From positions 1 through 17,020 of the forward strand of contig NZ_JAHOEA010000065.1 of NCBI RefSeq assembly GCF_019127135.1: a stretch of DNA of 17,020 nt, in the 5' to 3' direction. This document shows positions 1 to 5,862 of this stretch, piece by piece. The position numbers and the translations under genes were made by a program. The stretch comes from Segatella copri (GTDB taxonomy: Bacteria > Bacteroidota > Bacteroidia > Bacteroidales > Bacteroidaceae). The first letter of the stretch is position 1. Every line of letters begins with the position of its first letter. Below the pieces are notes generated by a model. It ran no database searches. It saw nothing but the letters and a program-made list of their open reading frames with translations, and was not told where the DNA came from.

Positions 1-40
<40 letters not shown>

Positions 41-294
41 AAATATCATTTTTACCTAGCCTTGCGGCTTGGTTTGTTTGTTGTCTGTACTTAGGACGAA
101 TATCCTTTTCGTTTATTGAAGCTTAGTAAACCTGACTTGTCAATTGCTTGACGGTTCGTTTCTTTTACCCAGTCAACTTTCTTATTTCTAAGAAGTTAAC
201 CGCTTCTTGTACTACTTGTCTGTTTATGTAAAATCTTTCAAAGAACTCTTTCTTTATTGCTTCAGAGTAATGCTTGATTTCTCAAAAGCGAGTG
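41..294 (-). other. 5' leader of the rRNA operon transcript
   Basis: About 250 nt separate the minus-strand promoter (295-326) from the 16S 5' end. No plausible coding frame is seen. By position this is the transcribed leader that is cut off during 16S maturation. I did not locate a clear box A or processing stem, so only its position supports the call. Confidence 0.6.
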
Positions 295-326
295 CAAAAG
301 TACTAACTATTTTTCATTCCACCAAA
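295..326 (-). promoter_or_regulatory. Bacteroidota promoter driving the rRNA operon
   Basis: On the minus strand, TTTG (complement of 323-326) is followed after 20 nt by TACTTTTG (complement of 295-302), matching TTTG-N19-21-TAnnTTTG. The flank upstream of it (327-410) is very AT-rich. It points towards the 16S gene and lies back-to-back with the promoter of the B3/B4 gene. Confidence 0.8.
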
Positions 327-422
327 TCTTTTCGCAAAAAAGTTTCATTCTAGTCAAATATTTAACAGTTATAAACATTTATTTTTTTTACACCTTATTA
401 TATATATAAATAGACTGAACTT

Positions 423-453
423 TTGGCTATTCCAATATTTCTTCGTAATTTTG
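423..453 (+). promoter_or_regulatory. Bacteroidota promoter for the B3/B4-domain gene
   Basis: TTG (423-425), a 20-nt spacer and TAATTTTG (446-453) match the primary sigma-factor consensus. The -7 box covers an in-frame TTG at 451, so that TTG cannot be the translation start. This supports ATG 496, with a short leader of about 35 nt. Confidence 0.8.
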
Positions 454-495
454 CCATATCATTCAGTAAGGTTTAACAAAAAACGAAAATTCATC

Positions 496-1161
496 ATGAA
501 AATTATTGTATCAGAAGAAATCGAATCGGTATGTCCCACCTTTGTGGGAGCATGCGTAGAAGCCAATGTGGTAAACACCCCTTATTGTCGGGAACTCTGG
601 GAGGAGATTCATGCACTTGGCGAGAAGTACAAGGAGACGCTGACCACGGAATCCCTGAAAGAGATGAGTGGAATTGCTGCCACCCGAAAGGTGTACCGTG
701 CCTGCGGCAAGGATCCTTCACGCTACCGTCCTGCATCAGAAGCCCTTATCCGCAGAATACTCCAGGGCAAGGAACTCTACCAGAGAGATACGCTGGTGGA
801 TCTGGTGAACCTGGCAAGCATCGCCTACGGCTACAGCATCGGCGGTTTTGATGCCGATAAGTTTGAGGGAGACACCCTGACTCTGGGTGTGGGCAAGGCT
901 GGCGAACCATACGAGGGTATCGGCAGAGGCATGATTAATATAGAAGGTCTGCCTGTTTACAGAGACAAGACAGGTGGTGTAGGAACTCCAACCAGCGACA
1001 ACGAGCGAACCAAGATGAGTATTGACACCACCCATCTGGTGGTTCTCATCAACGGATACGATGGAGATGAGCAGCATGTTCGCGAGAATGCCGAATACAT
1101 TATCCAGCTTCTGAAGAAATATTGCCAGAGTGATGGAGGCAGCTACTTCATCTACAAATAA
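496..1161 (+). CDS. B3/B4 tRNA-binding-domain protein (PheRS beta-like)
   Basis: A 221-aa soluble protein that resembles the stand-alone B3/B4 domain (PF03483), related to the editing domain of phenylalanyl-tRNA synthetase beta subunit. Typical family stretches are visible: EMSGIAATRKVYRACGKDPS, which carries the family's R-x-x-x-(K/R)-x-x-G-x-D-P-(S/T) pattern, then RYRPASEAL, LVNLASIAYGYSIGGFD and a late GGVGTPTSDNERTKM segment. There is no signal peptide or membrane segment, so it should be cytoplasmic. Stand-alone members are thought to act on mischarged tRNA or bind nucleic acid, but the substrate is not established. The start at ATG 496 is chosen because the earlier in-frame TTG at 451 overlaps the promoter -7 box. 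It is a single-gene unit next to the rRNA operon. Confidence 0.85.
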   Translation: MKIIVSEEIESVCPTFVGACVEANVVNTPYCRELWEEIHALGEKYKETLTTESLKEMSGIAATRKVYRACGKDPSRYRPASEALIRRILQGKELYQRDTLVDLVNLASIAYGYSIGGFDADKFEGDTLTLGVGKAGEPYEGIGRGMINIEGLPVYRDKTGGVGTPTSDNERTKMSIDTTHLVVLINGYDGDEQHVRENAEYIIQLLKKYCQSDGGSYFIYK

Positions 1162-1215
1162 AGAGGATGTGTCATAAGTTTATGATTCACCCTCTTCGTG
1201 TCGTTGGTAAATATA

Positions 1216-1320
1216 GGTTATGTTGCTGGAAGAGATAGGTCATGTTGCTGGAAGAGACAGGATAAGTTGTTGGAAGAGATAGGTCATGTTGCTGGAAGAG
1301 ATAGAATATGTTGTTGAGAC
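1216..1320. repeat. 22-bp tandem repeat array, about 4.8 copies
   Basis: Units start at 1216, 1238, 1260, 1282 and 1304. Each contains the core ATGTTGCTGGAAGAGA or a close variant (TTGTTGG in units 3 and 5). Units 2 and 4 differ only at one late position, and the last unit is incomplete. The period is not a multiple of three and the frame through it is not convincing, so this is non-coding repeat DNA. Confidence 0.85.
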
Positions 1321-1336
1321 AGTCAGTATCTTCGGT

Positions 1337-1421
1337 CGCACAACAGCTGTTGTGCGCTTGCATAACAGCTGATATGCGCATGCACAACACCTGTTGTGCA
1401 TGCGGTAGTCAGCTGTTATGC
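1337..1421. repeat. Cluster of related palindromes (GCACAACAGCTGTTGTGC type)
   Basis: Three consecutive variants of one palindrome are present. CGCACAACAGCTGTTGTGCG at 1337-1356 is perfect over 20 bp. An imperfect copy lies at 1360-1377. At 1377-1404 there is a hairpin with 13-bp arms and a CC loop. A half copy, CAGCTGTTATGC, follows at 1410-1421. They form adjacent cruciforms or RNA hairpins inside the inverted-repeat-bounded element. Confidence 0.85.
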
Positions 1422-1483
1422 ACCAACTATTATCCTGATTTATGACACACCCTCATTAACCAAGAAATCTCTCTTATAAATTC

Positions 1484-1512
1484 AAAAAGGGGACTGGCCA
1501 CCGCCAGTCCCC
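1484..1512 (-). terminator. Intrinsic terminator of the candidate small RNA
   Basis: A perfect 10-bp GC-rich stem, GGGGACTGGC with GCCAGTCCCC (1489-1498 / 1503-1512) and a 4-nt loop, is followed on the minus strand by TTTTT (complement of 1484-1488). On the plus strand the hairpin is followed by AAGACG, so it works in one direction only. Confidence 0.85.
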
Positions 1513-1693
1513 AAGACGAGAGAGATATAAGTGTTGACTTGGTCAACAACGAGGCAAATCACTTTGCCTTATATCTTTAATATTATTCCTAGACAATATC
1601 ATTAGAAACATCATCTAGGAATAATTCATGTATAGCAAAAGTATATTACTTGTTATCAGAACTCATATATCCATGTGAGCTATCAGTTCCTCA

Positions 1694-1756
1694 TCAGAAG
1701 AATAGCCGAGAGTTTTTTGGCATTCCTGTTGAAAGAACGAGCCCTCCCATGAGCAT
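1694..1756 (-). CDS. Possible 20-aa peptide inside the small RNA
   Basis: The ATG at 1756 opens a frame of 20 codons ending in TGA, reading MLMGGLVLSTGMPKNSRLFF. It lies about 55 nt downstream of the predicted transcript start. A second frame open across the same stretch lacks a normal start codon. I see no ribosome binding site and Bacteroidota rarely need one, so only position and openness support it. It could equally be structured RNA with no translation. Confidence 0.2.
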   Translation of the reverse strand: MLMGGLVLSTGMPKNSRLFF

Positions 1757-1817
1757 GGTCAATCTTTTTACCGTAATTTTCTCTCTTAAAAATTAAACAA
1801 CTTACAAATATTGGGTG

Positions 1818-1849
1818 CAAAGATACATACTTTTTGTTAATTAAACAAA
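1818..1849 (-). promoter_or_regulatory. Bacteroidota promoter for the candidate small RNA
   Basis: On the minus strand TTTG (complement of 1846-1849), a 20-nt spacer and TATCTTTG (complement of 1818-1825) give a full consensus match. Transcription should begin near 1811-1813 and run leftwards into the stem-rich region. No start codon of a recognisable gene lies downstream. Confidence 0.75.
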
Positions 1850-1872
1850 TTTTTAGCAAACAATTTGATATA

Positions 1873-1945
1873 AAATACCAACCTTACGGAACTTTATGTA
1901 TATTTTTCGCATATTTTATTACTTTTCGTAAGCTTTTTGGTATTT
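1873..1945. repeat. Imperfect inverted repeat in AT-rich spacer
   Basis: AAATACCAA (1873-1881) plus TTACG (1884-1888) are mirrored by CGTAA (1927-1931) and TTGGTATTT (1937-1945). The arms are separated by 2 and 5 unpaired bases and the loop is about 38 nt. It lies in the otherwise featureless stretch 1850-2009, upstream of the small-RNA promoter. Function is unknown. Confidence 0.5.
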
Positions 1946-2009
1946 GTTCTCCCAAAACGTAAATAACAAGAAGAAACTGGGCACAAAAGGGAAGTTTTAA
2001 AAACAGAAA

Positions 2010-2049
2010 GGCAAACATGCCATTCACTACAACAAATGACATGTTTGCC
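2010..2049 (-). terminator. Probable terminator downstream of the HAD gene
   Basis: GGCAAACATG (2010-2019) pairs perfectly with CATGTTTGCC (2040-2049), with an inner CATT/AATG extension across one mismatch. On the minus strand the hairpin is followed by TTTCTGTTTTT, a U-rich tract. It lies about 105 nt past the HAD stop codon. A T-rich tract also follows on the plus strand, so it may work both ways. Confidence 0.5.
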
Positions 2050-2155
2050 CTTATTATTTTATTAAAATGAAACCCGCCTATCAAAAAGGCTTCGTCAAGA
2101 TTACACTTAATTAAATATAGGGAGTTATAAAAACAGAGTCAATAAACCTGGGAAT

Positions 2156-2947
2156 TTAAATCACGCCAAAATGAAGAAGAGCATTCTTAACACCATCTTC
2201 ATCCACATGAGTCGTAATGTAATCGGCTACCTGCTTGAGATTATCTCCCGCATTGCCCATCGCAACACCGATGCCTGCCTCCCGGACGATGGAAATATCA
2301 TTGCCGCCATCGCCGAAAGCCATGGTTTCATCTATGTTCAAACCCAGATAATCAGCCATTGCATGCAAGCCCTTGCCCTTATCAGCATCAGCTGCCGTAA
2401 TATCCGTAAAGGCAGGATGCCATCTGCCAGACGTGCAGTTGCTAAGCGTAGGCATCAGGAGCGCCTCCTGCTCTACCGAACAGAAAGGGGTTACCTGCAG
2501 AATCTGCTCATCTCCCAGTTCATTCACATCGGTCAGGAAGATTTCGCAATCCACCCCCAGTCCCTTGGCAAAGATTTCATAAACCTCATCGGTATAATGA
2601 TGAATAGCAAGATGATGCTCTCCTACGACGATTGCCGGATAATCATCACGGTCGGCTGCCTCGATAATCTTCTTTACATCTTCAGGAAGGATGGCGTGCT
2701 GGCTCACCACCTTATCGCCTACAAAACAGCGGGCTCCATTGGTGGTAATGTAACCGTCGATGAGATGTTCTATCTGACCGAGGTTAGTAATGAGGAGCTG
2801 CGGACGACCGGTAGAAATATACACCTCTACCCCATTCTTCTTAGCCTGCTCCAAGGCATCTACCGTGCTCTGCGGAATCTTGTGGGTTTTGAAACTCACC
2901 AAGGTGCCGTCAATATCAAAAAACAATGCTTTTATCTTCTTATCCAT
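2156..2947 (-). CDS. Cof-type HAD-IIB family hydrolase
   Basis: A 263-aa cytoplasmic phosphatase of the HAD superfamily, Cof/YidA-like type IIB. All four catalytic motifs are present. Motif I is FFDIDGTL, with nucleophile Asp11 and general acid Asp13. Motif II is STGR at 45-48, motif III is Lys190 in DADKGKGL, and motif IV is GDGGND at 212-217, which binds magnesium. The type IIB cap lies between motifs II and III, at roughly residues 85-185. Length is normal for the family. Members dephosphorylate sugar phosphates, pyridoxal phosphate, FMN or similar small metabolites, and substrate cannot be read from sequence. It is a single-gene unit with its own promoter (3017-3047), divergent from the FimB-like gene. 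A shadow frame on the opposite strand is not a gene. Confidence 0.93.
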   Translation of the reverse strand: MDKKIKALFFDIDGTLVSFKTHKIPQSTVDALEQAKKNGVEVYISTGRPQLLITNLGQIEHLIDGYITTNGARCFVGDKVVSQHAILPEDVKKIIEAADRDDYPAIVVGEHHLAIHHYTDEVYEIFAKGLGVDCEIFLTDVNELGDEQILQVTPFCSVEQEALLMPTLSNCTSGRWHPAFTDITAADADKGKGLHAMADYLGLNIDETMAFGDGGNDISIVREAGIGVAMGNAGDNLKQVADYITTHVDEDGVKNALLHFGVI

Positions 2948-2986
2948 AACAGTATCTTTTATACCTTATTATATATATAATGCAAA

Positions 2987-3047
2987 ATCGGTTCTGTAAA
3001 TACAGAAAAACCGATGCAAAAATACGAAAAAACAGATAAATGACAAA
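2987..3047 (-). promoter_or_regulatory. Promoter and leader hairpin of the HAD gene
   Basis: On the minus strand TTTG (complement of 3044-3047), a 19-nt spacer and TATTTTTG (complement of 3017-3024) match the Bacteroidota consensus. The predicted transcript starts close to 3010, so it begins inside or at a hairpin formed by 2987-2998 and 3001-3015 (ATCGGTT/AACCGAT and CTGTA/TACAG). A stem at the very 5' end could protect the mRNA. A regulatory role is inference. Confidence 0.65.
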
Positions 3048-3073
3048 AAATATAAAGATTTATTAGATTTTAC

Positions 3074-3104
3074 TTGCATCGAAAAGAGAAAAAACGTATA
3101 TTTG
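3074..3104 (+). promoter_or_regulatory. Bacteroidota promoter for the FimB/Mfa2-like gene
   Basis: TTG (3074-3076), a 20-nt spacer and TATATTTG (3097-3104) match the consensus. The start codon follows at 3170 after a leader of about 58 nt. Confidence 0.75.
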
Positions 3105-3169
3105 CCACATCTTTATGCCCGAGGAAACTCCGAGATAATGCATAGAGCAACTAGTAAATAAGAACTATT

Positions 3170-4069
3170 ATGAGTAAGAAGCCCTATCGGTTACTGGCAT
3201 CCCTGTTGCTGATGCTCGTAGCGACGCTTACTTCATGCGAGAAGTTTTCGATTGACGAAACAACCGGAAAATCACGTGAGGCAAACGCCAATGTAACTAT
3301 CCATGTGCAGAAAATTGAAGGCACAAGTTTGTTGACAACCAAAGCTGGCGACAAGCAGATGGCGCTGGGCGATGTATGTTCCAGACTGACGGTTGCAATC
3401 TTTGATGGAGAAGACAAACTGGAATCAATCAACCAGCAGTCTACCGACAACGGCTTCGGAACAGCCCATGTGAGTCTGGACGAAGGAGAATATCGGCTGG
3501 TGGTAATTGCCCATAACGGAAAGGGAAACTGCTCTATCAGCGCACCCGAGAAGGTGAAGTTTACGAGCAACAAGCTTACCGACACCTTTTATTATTACGG
3601 CCGGTTGAGCGTAACGGCAGATGGAGCCACCACCGACATCAACCTGAAACGAGCAGTTGGTGCCTTCAAAGTACATATTACCGACGAAACCATTCCCGAA
3701 GAAATCAAGAGCATCAAGTTCTATTATACCGGTGGCAGCAGTACCCTGGATGCAACCACCGGATTCGGCTGCGTAAACAGTCGTCAGACCGAAAATTTCA
3801 GTATGAAAGACGGCGGCAGAGACTTTACCGTCTACACCTTCCCGCATGAAGAAGAGAAGAACATCAAGATGAGCATCAGCTTTCTGGATGCCGATGCCAA
3901 GGTGGTAAAGAGTTTTGAAAAAGCTGATTTGAAAATCCATCAGAACAAAATGGCCTACACCGAGATTTCCATCGCTAACGGATTCAGCGGAGGAGGCGAC
4001 AGTGCGGGTGGCGGAATCGGCATCACCGTAGACCCTACCTGGGGCGAGACAGAACGGGTGAATTTCTAA
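3170..4069 (+). CDS. FimB/Mfa2-family fimbrial-type lipoprotein
   Basis: A 299-aa predicted lipoprotein. Residues 1-23 form a lipoprotein signal with lipobox LTSC and lipidated Cys23. The rest resembles the FimB/Mfa2 family (PF08842), whose members anchor or terminate type V fimbriae or act as fimbrillin-like surface proteins in Bacteroidales. The first domain (about 40-150) contains GDVCSRLTVAIFDGEDKL and the family-typical strand EGEYRLVVIAHNGKG. A second beta domain begins with INLKRAVGAFKVHI near 157 and runs to about 270. The C-terminus has a glycine-rich linker (GGGDSAGGG) and ends ITVDPTWGETERVNF. No fimbrillin or other fimbrial subunit gene is adjacent, so it is an orphan accessory anchor or a stand-alone surface lipoprotein. 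It is transcribed alone, and the next gene has its own promoter. Confidence 0.8.
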   Translation: MSKKPYRLLASLLLMLVATLTSCEKFSIDETTGKSREANANVTIHVQKIEGTSLLTTKAGDKQMALGDVCSRLTVAIFDGEDKLESINQQSTDNGFGTAHVSLDEGEYRLVVIAHNGKGNCSISAPEKVKFTSNKLTDTFYYYGRLSVTADGATTDINLKRAVGAFKVHITDETIPEEIKSIKFYYTGGSSTLDATTGFGCVNSRQTENFSMKDGGRDFTVYTFPHEEEKNIKMSISFLDADAKVVKSFEKADLKIHQNKMAYTEISIANGFSGGGDSAGGGIGITVDPTWGETERVNF

Positions 4070-4092
4070 GAAACAGACGATTAAAGGAATAC

Positions 4093-4122
4093 GGAAAACT
4101 AGAAGGTATGTTCTATTTTTCC
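4093..4122 (+). terminator. Probable terminator after the FimB/Mfa2-like gene
   Basis: GGAAAA-c-TAGAA (4093-4104) pairs with TTCTA-t-TTTTCC (4111-4122) around a 6-nt loop, with one mismatch. The T-rich stretch is part of the 3' arm and another T-run follows at 4135-4140. Its position 24 nt past the stop codon fits a terminator. Confidence 0.45.
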
Positions 4123-4142
4123 ACAATGCAATATATTTTTTG

Positions 4143-4202
4143 ATTCTTAAAGATTTGATAAACAAAATTTCTTTGTCGTTTAAGAATAATTCCATAATTT
4201 TG
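4143..4202 (+). promoter_or_regulatory. Exporter operon promoter with candidate operator
   Basis: TTTG (4172-4175), a 19-nt spacer and TAATTTTG (4195-4202) form a full Bacteroidota promoter. A perfect 9-bp inverted repeat, ATTCTTAAA (4143-4151) and TTTAAGAAT (4179-4187), brackets the -33 element, and its right arm lies in the spacer. This is a place where a dimeric regulator could block or recruit polymerase. No regulator gene is adjacent, so the operator role is inferred. Confidence 0.65.
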
Positions 4203-4234
4203 CATCCAATATTATATAATATTATAAACAAAGG

Positions 4235-5743
4235 ATGAAAAAATATATAACTCTTATCATGCTGATGGGAGCATTGATTCCTGCCGGGGCTCAGGCACAA
4301 GCACTGAGCCTTGACAGTTGCCGTGCCATGGCGCTGCGCAACAACAAGCAGCTCAATGCCTCGAAGCTCAAGAAGGACGTGGCGTATAATCTGAAGAAAT
4401 CGGCACGTACCAAATATCTTCCTAAAGTAGATGCTTTAGGCGGTTACGAATGGTTCAGCAGAGAAATTTCGCTGCTGAATGACGACCAGAAATCAACATT
4501 CAGCAATATCGGTTCTACTGTTACCGGAGGAATCTCGGGAGGAGCCAGCAATCTGATGAGCCAGCTTGTCAGTCAGGGAATGATTAGCCCGGAACTGGCA
4601 CAACAGATAGGCGGACTGATGAATGAGAAACTGGGACCCCTGCAGCAGCAAGGCAATGCGCTGGGAGAGAAACTGGTAGATGCATTCCGCACCGACACCC
4701 GCAACATCTGGGCAGGAAGCGTAATGGTTCGCCAGCCTATCTATATGGGTGGAGCCATCATTGCAGCCAACAAGATTGCCGATATCGGAGAGCAGATTGC
4801 AGAGAATGATCTCGACCAGCAGACCCAGAGCACGCTCTACAGCATAGATCAGGCTTACTGGCTCGCCGTTTCGCTGAAGCAGAAGCAGAAACTCGCCATC
4901 AGCTACCGCGACCTCGTAAAGAAACTGAACGAGGATGTTCACAAGATGATTCAGCAGGGAGTTGCCACCAAGGCTGACGGACTGAAGGTAGACGTAAAGG
5001 TGAACGAGGCTGAGATGCAGATTACTCAGGCTGAAGACGGACTCGCACTATCGAAGATGCTGCTCTGCCAGCTCTGCGGCATTCCGATGAACCAGGAAAT
5101 CACACTTGCCGATGAAGATAAGGAAACCCTGGCTTTATCAGGAACTCCTGTTGACACCGAGCAGCAGAGAGTAGCCGCACAGGATTCAGCGATGAACACC
5201 CGTCCGGAGCTCCGCATGCTACAGAATGCGCTCGACATCTCTAAAGAAGCTACCAATATGGTTCGCGCCATCAATCTGCCTCACGTCATGCTGACGGGCG
5301 GCTACATGATTTCGAACCCGAACGTATTCAATGGTTTCCAGAAGAAGTTTACCGGTGTCTGGAACGTAGGCGTGATGGTTCATGTTCCGGTATGGAACTG
5401 GTTTGACGGAGCCTACAAGGTGAGAGCCGCCAAGGCTGCCAGCAATATCGCCCAGATGAACCTGGATGATACAAGAGAGAAGATTCATCTGCAGATTACC
5501 CAGAACCAGTTTAAGGTAAAGGAAGCCCAGAAGAAGCTCAACATGGCAATGAAGAATATCGCCAGTGCCGAAGAGAACCTGAGATGCGCCAACCTCGGTT
5601 TCAAGGAAGGCGTGATGGAGGTTACTGACGTGATGGCTGCGCAGACTGCCTGGCAGAAAGCACAGAGCCAGAAGATTGATGCAGAAATCGACGTGAAGCT
5701 GACTCAGGTAGGACTGAACAAGGCGCTGGGTATCCTGCAGTAA
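4235..5743 (+). CDS. TolC-family outer membrane efflux protein
   Basis: A 502-aa outer membrane channel of the TolC/OEP family (PF02321). An N-terminal signal peptide (about 1-21, ending GAQA) directs export. The mature part begins LSLDSCRAMALRNNKQL, the usual first OEP helix, and repeats the pattern in two halves of long helices and short strands. Family-typical pieces are QPIYMGGAI in the first half, QAYWLAVSLKQKQKLA before the periplasmic tunnel, VPVWNWFDG in the second half, and a closing EGVMEVTDVMAAQTAWQKAQ. Length is within the normal 430-510 aa. It should form the outer duct of a tripartite exporter with the HlyD-like adaptor and ABC-2 permeases downstream. It is the first gene of the operon. 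Confidence 0.92.
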   Translation: MKKYITLIMLMGALIPAGAQAQALSLDSCRAMALRNNKQLNASKLKKDVAYNLKKSARTKYLPKVDALGGYEWFSREISLLNDDQKSTFSNIGSTVTGGISGGASNLMSQLVSQGMISPELAQQIGGLMNEKLGPLQQQGNALGEKLVDAFRTDTRNIWAGSVMVRQPIYMGGAIIAANKIADIGEQIAENDLDQQTQSTLYSIDQAYWLAVSLKQKQKLAISYRDLVKKLNEDVHKMIQQGVATKADGLKVDVKVNEAEMQITQAEDGLALSKMLLCQLCGIPMNQEITLADEDKETLALSGTPVDTEQQRVAAQDSAMNTRPELRMLQNALDISKEATNMVRAINLPHVMLTGGYMISNPNVFNGFQKKFTGVWNVGVMVHVPVWNWFDGAYKVRAAKAASNIAQMNLDDTREKIHLQITQNQFKVKEAQKKLNMAMKNIASAEENLRCANLGFKEGVMEVTDVMAAQTAWQKAQSQKIDAEIDVKLTQVGLNKALGILQ

Positions 5744-5757
5744 CAGCTACCGGGGCG

Positions 5758-5780
5758 TAAATCCGAAGGAATCGGATTTA
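5758..5780 (+). promoter_or_regulatory. Intercistronic hairpin between TolC-like and HlyD-like genes
   Basis: TAAATCCGA (5758-5766) pairs with TCGGATTTA (5772-5780) around a 5-nt loop. No U-tract follows. Instead the sequence has two G-runs (5783-5787 and 5794-5799) and then CTTTTTCC. The hairpin more likely adjusts mRNA stability or readthrough than ends the transcript. No consensus promoter is seen before the next gene, supporting one operon. Confidence 0.5.
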
Positions 5781-5862
5781 ACGGGGGCTCAACGGGGGGA
5801 CTTTTTCCTCGGTTTCTTCTTTAATATATTTATAAAAACAAATTAAAAATCAGATTAAGCAA

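Larger units (their letters stand above)
1163..1454. repeat. Inverted-repeat-bounded non-coding element (MITE-like)
   Basis: GAGGATGTGTCATAA (1163-1177) and TTATGACACACCCTC (1440-1454) are inverted copies matching at 14 of 15 positions, bounding about 290 bp without a credible ORF. A second, poorer inverted copy of the end (1180-1195, 12/15) sits beside the left end, so 1162-1195 can itself fold and may serve as terminator for the preceding gene. The interior carries a tandem array and stacked palindromes, listed separately. No clear target-site duplication was found. The overall plan fits a non-autonomous mobile element or a composite repeat, but mobility is inference. Confidence 0.55.
1484..1812 (-). 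ncRNA. Candidate structured small RNA, about 330 nt, unassigned
   Basis: The unit has its own promoter (1818-1849) and ends in an intrinsic terminator (1484-1512). Between them, long stems are visible. A perfect 12-bp stem is formed by 1582-1593 and 1614-1625. A three-way junction is closed by 1523-1530 with 1569-1576 and holds two hairpins: 1532-1538 with 1542-1548, and 1553-1558 with 1563-1568. The latter is capped on the minus strand by GTGA, a GNRA tetraloop. A weaker hairpin lies at 1662-1679. The 5' part has AGAGAGA that could pair with TCTCTCT before the terminator, closing the whole molecule. I do not recognise tmRNA, RNase P RNA, SRP RNA or a riboswitch. A 20-codon frame in the 5' third could make it a leader or dual-function RNA. 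Confidence 0.6.

Noticed and set aside
451..495. N-terminal extension of the B3/B4 protein from a TTG start
   Set aside because: The TTG lies inside the promoter -7 box, upstream of the likely transcript start, and the added residues do not look like the family.
1187..1390. Minus-strand 67-codon frame
   Set aside because: It is produced by reading through the 22-bp tandem array and the palindromes; the repeated QQH/LPTT text is a by-product of the repeats.
1216..1421. CRISPR array
   Set aside because: Units are contiguous without unique spacers and no cas gene is present.
1660..1710. Hammerhead-like core CTGATGAG on the minus strand
   Set aside because: The conserved GAAA and the third stem of a hammerhead ribozyme are not in the required places.
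1884..2084. Minus-strand 66-codon frame
   Set aside because: It spans the terminator hairpin and an inverted repeat, has no promoter and no recognisable domain.
2171..2980. Long plus-strand frame
   Set aside because: Antisense shadow of the HAD gene, which has all four catalytic motifs.
5783..5799. G-runs as a phase-variable tract
   Set aside because: Runs of five and six G are short and lie between genes without an overlapping promoter; no sign of slippage control.
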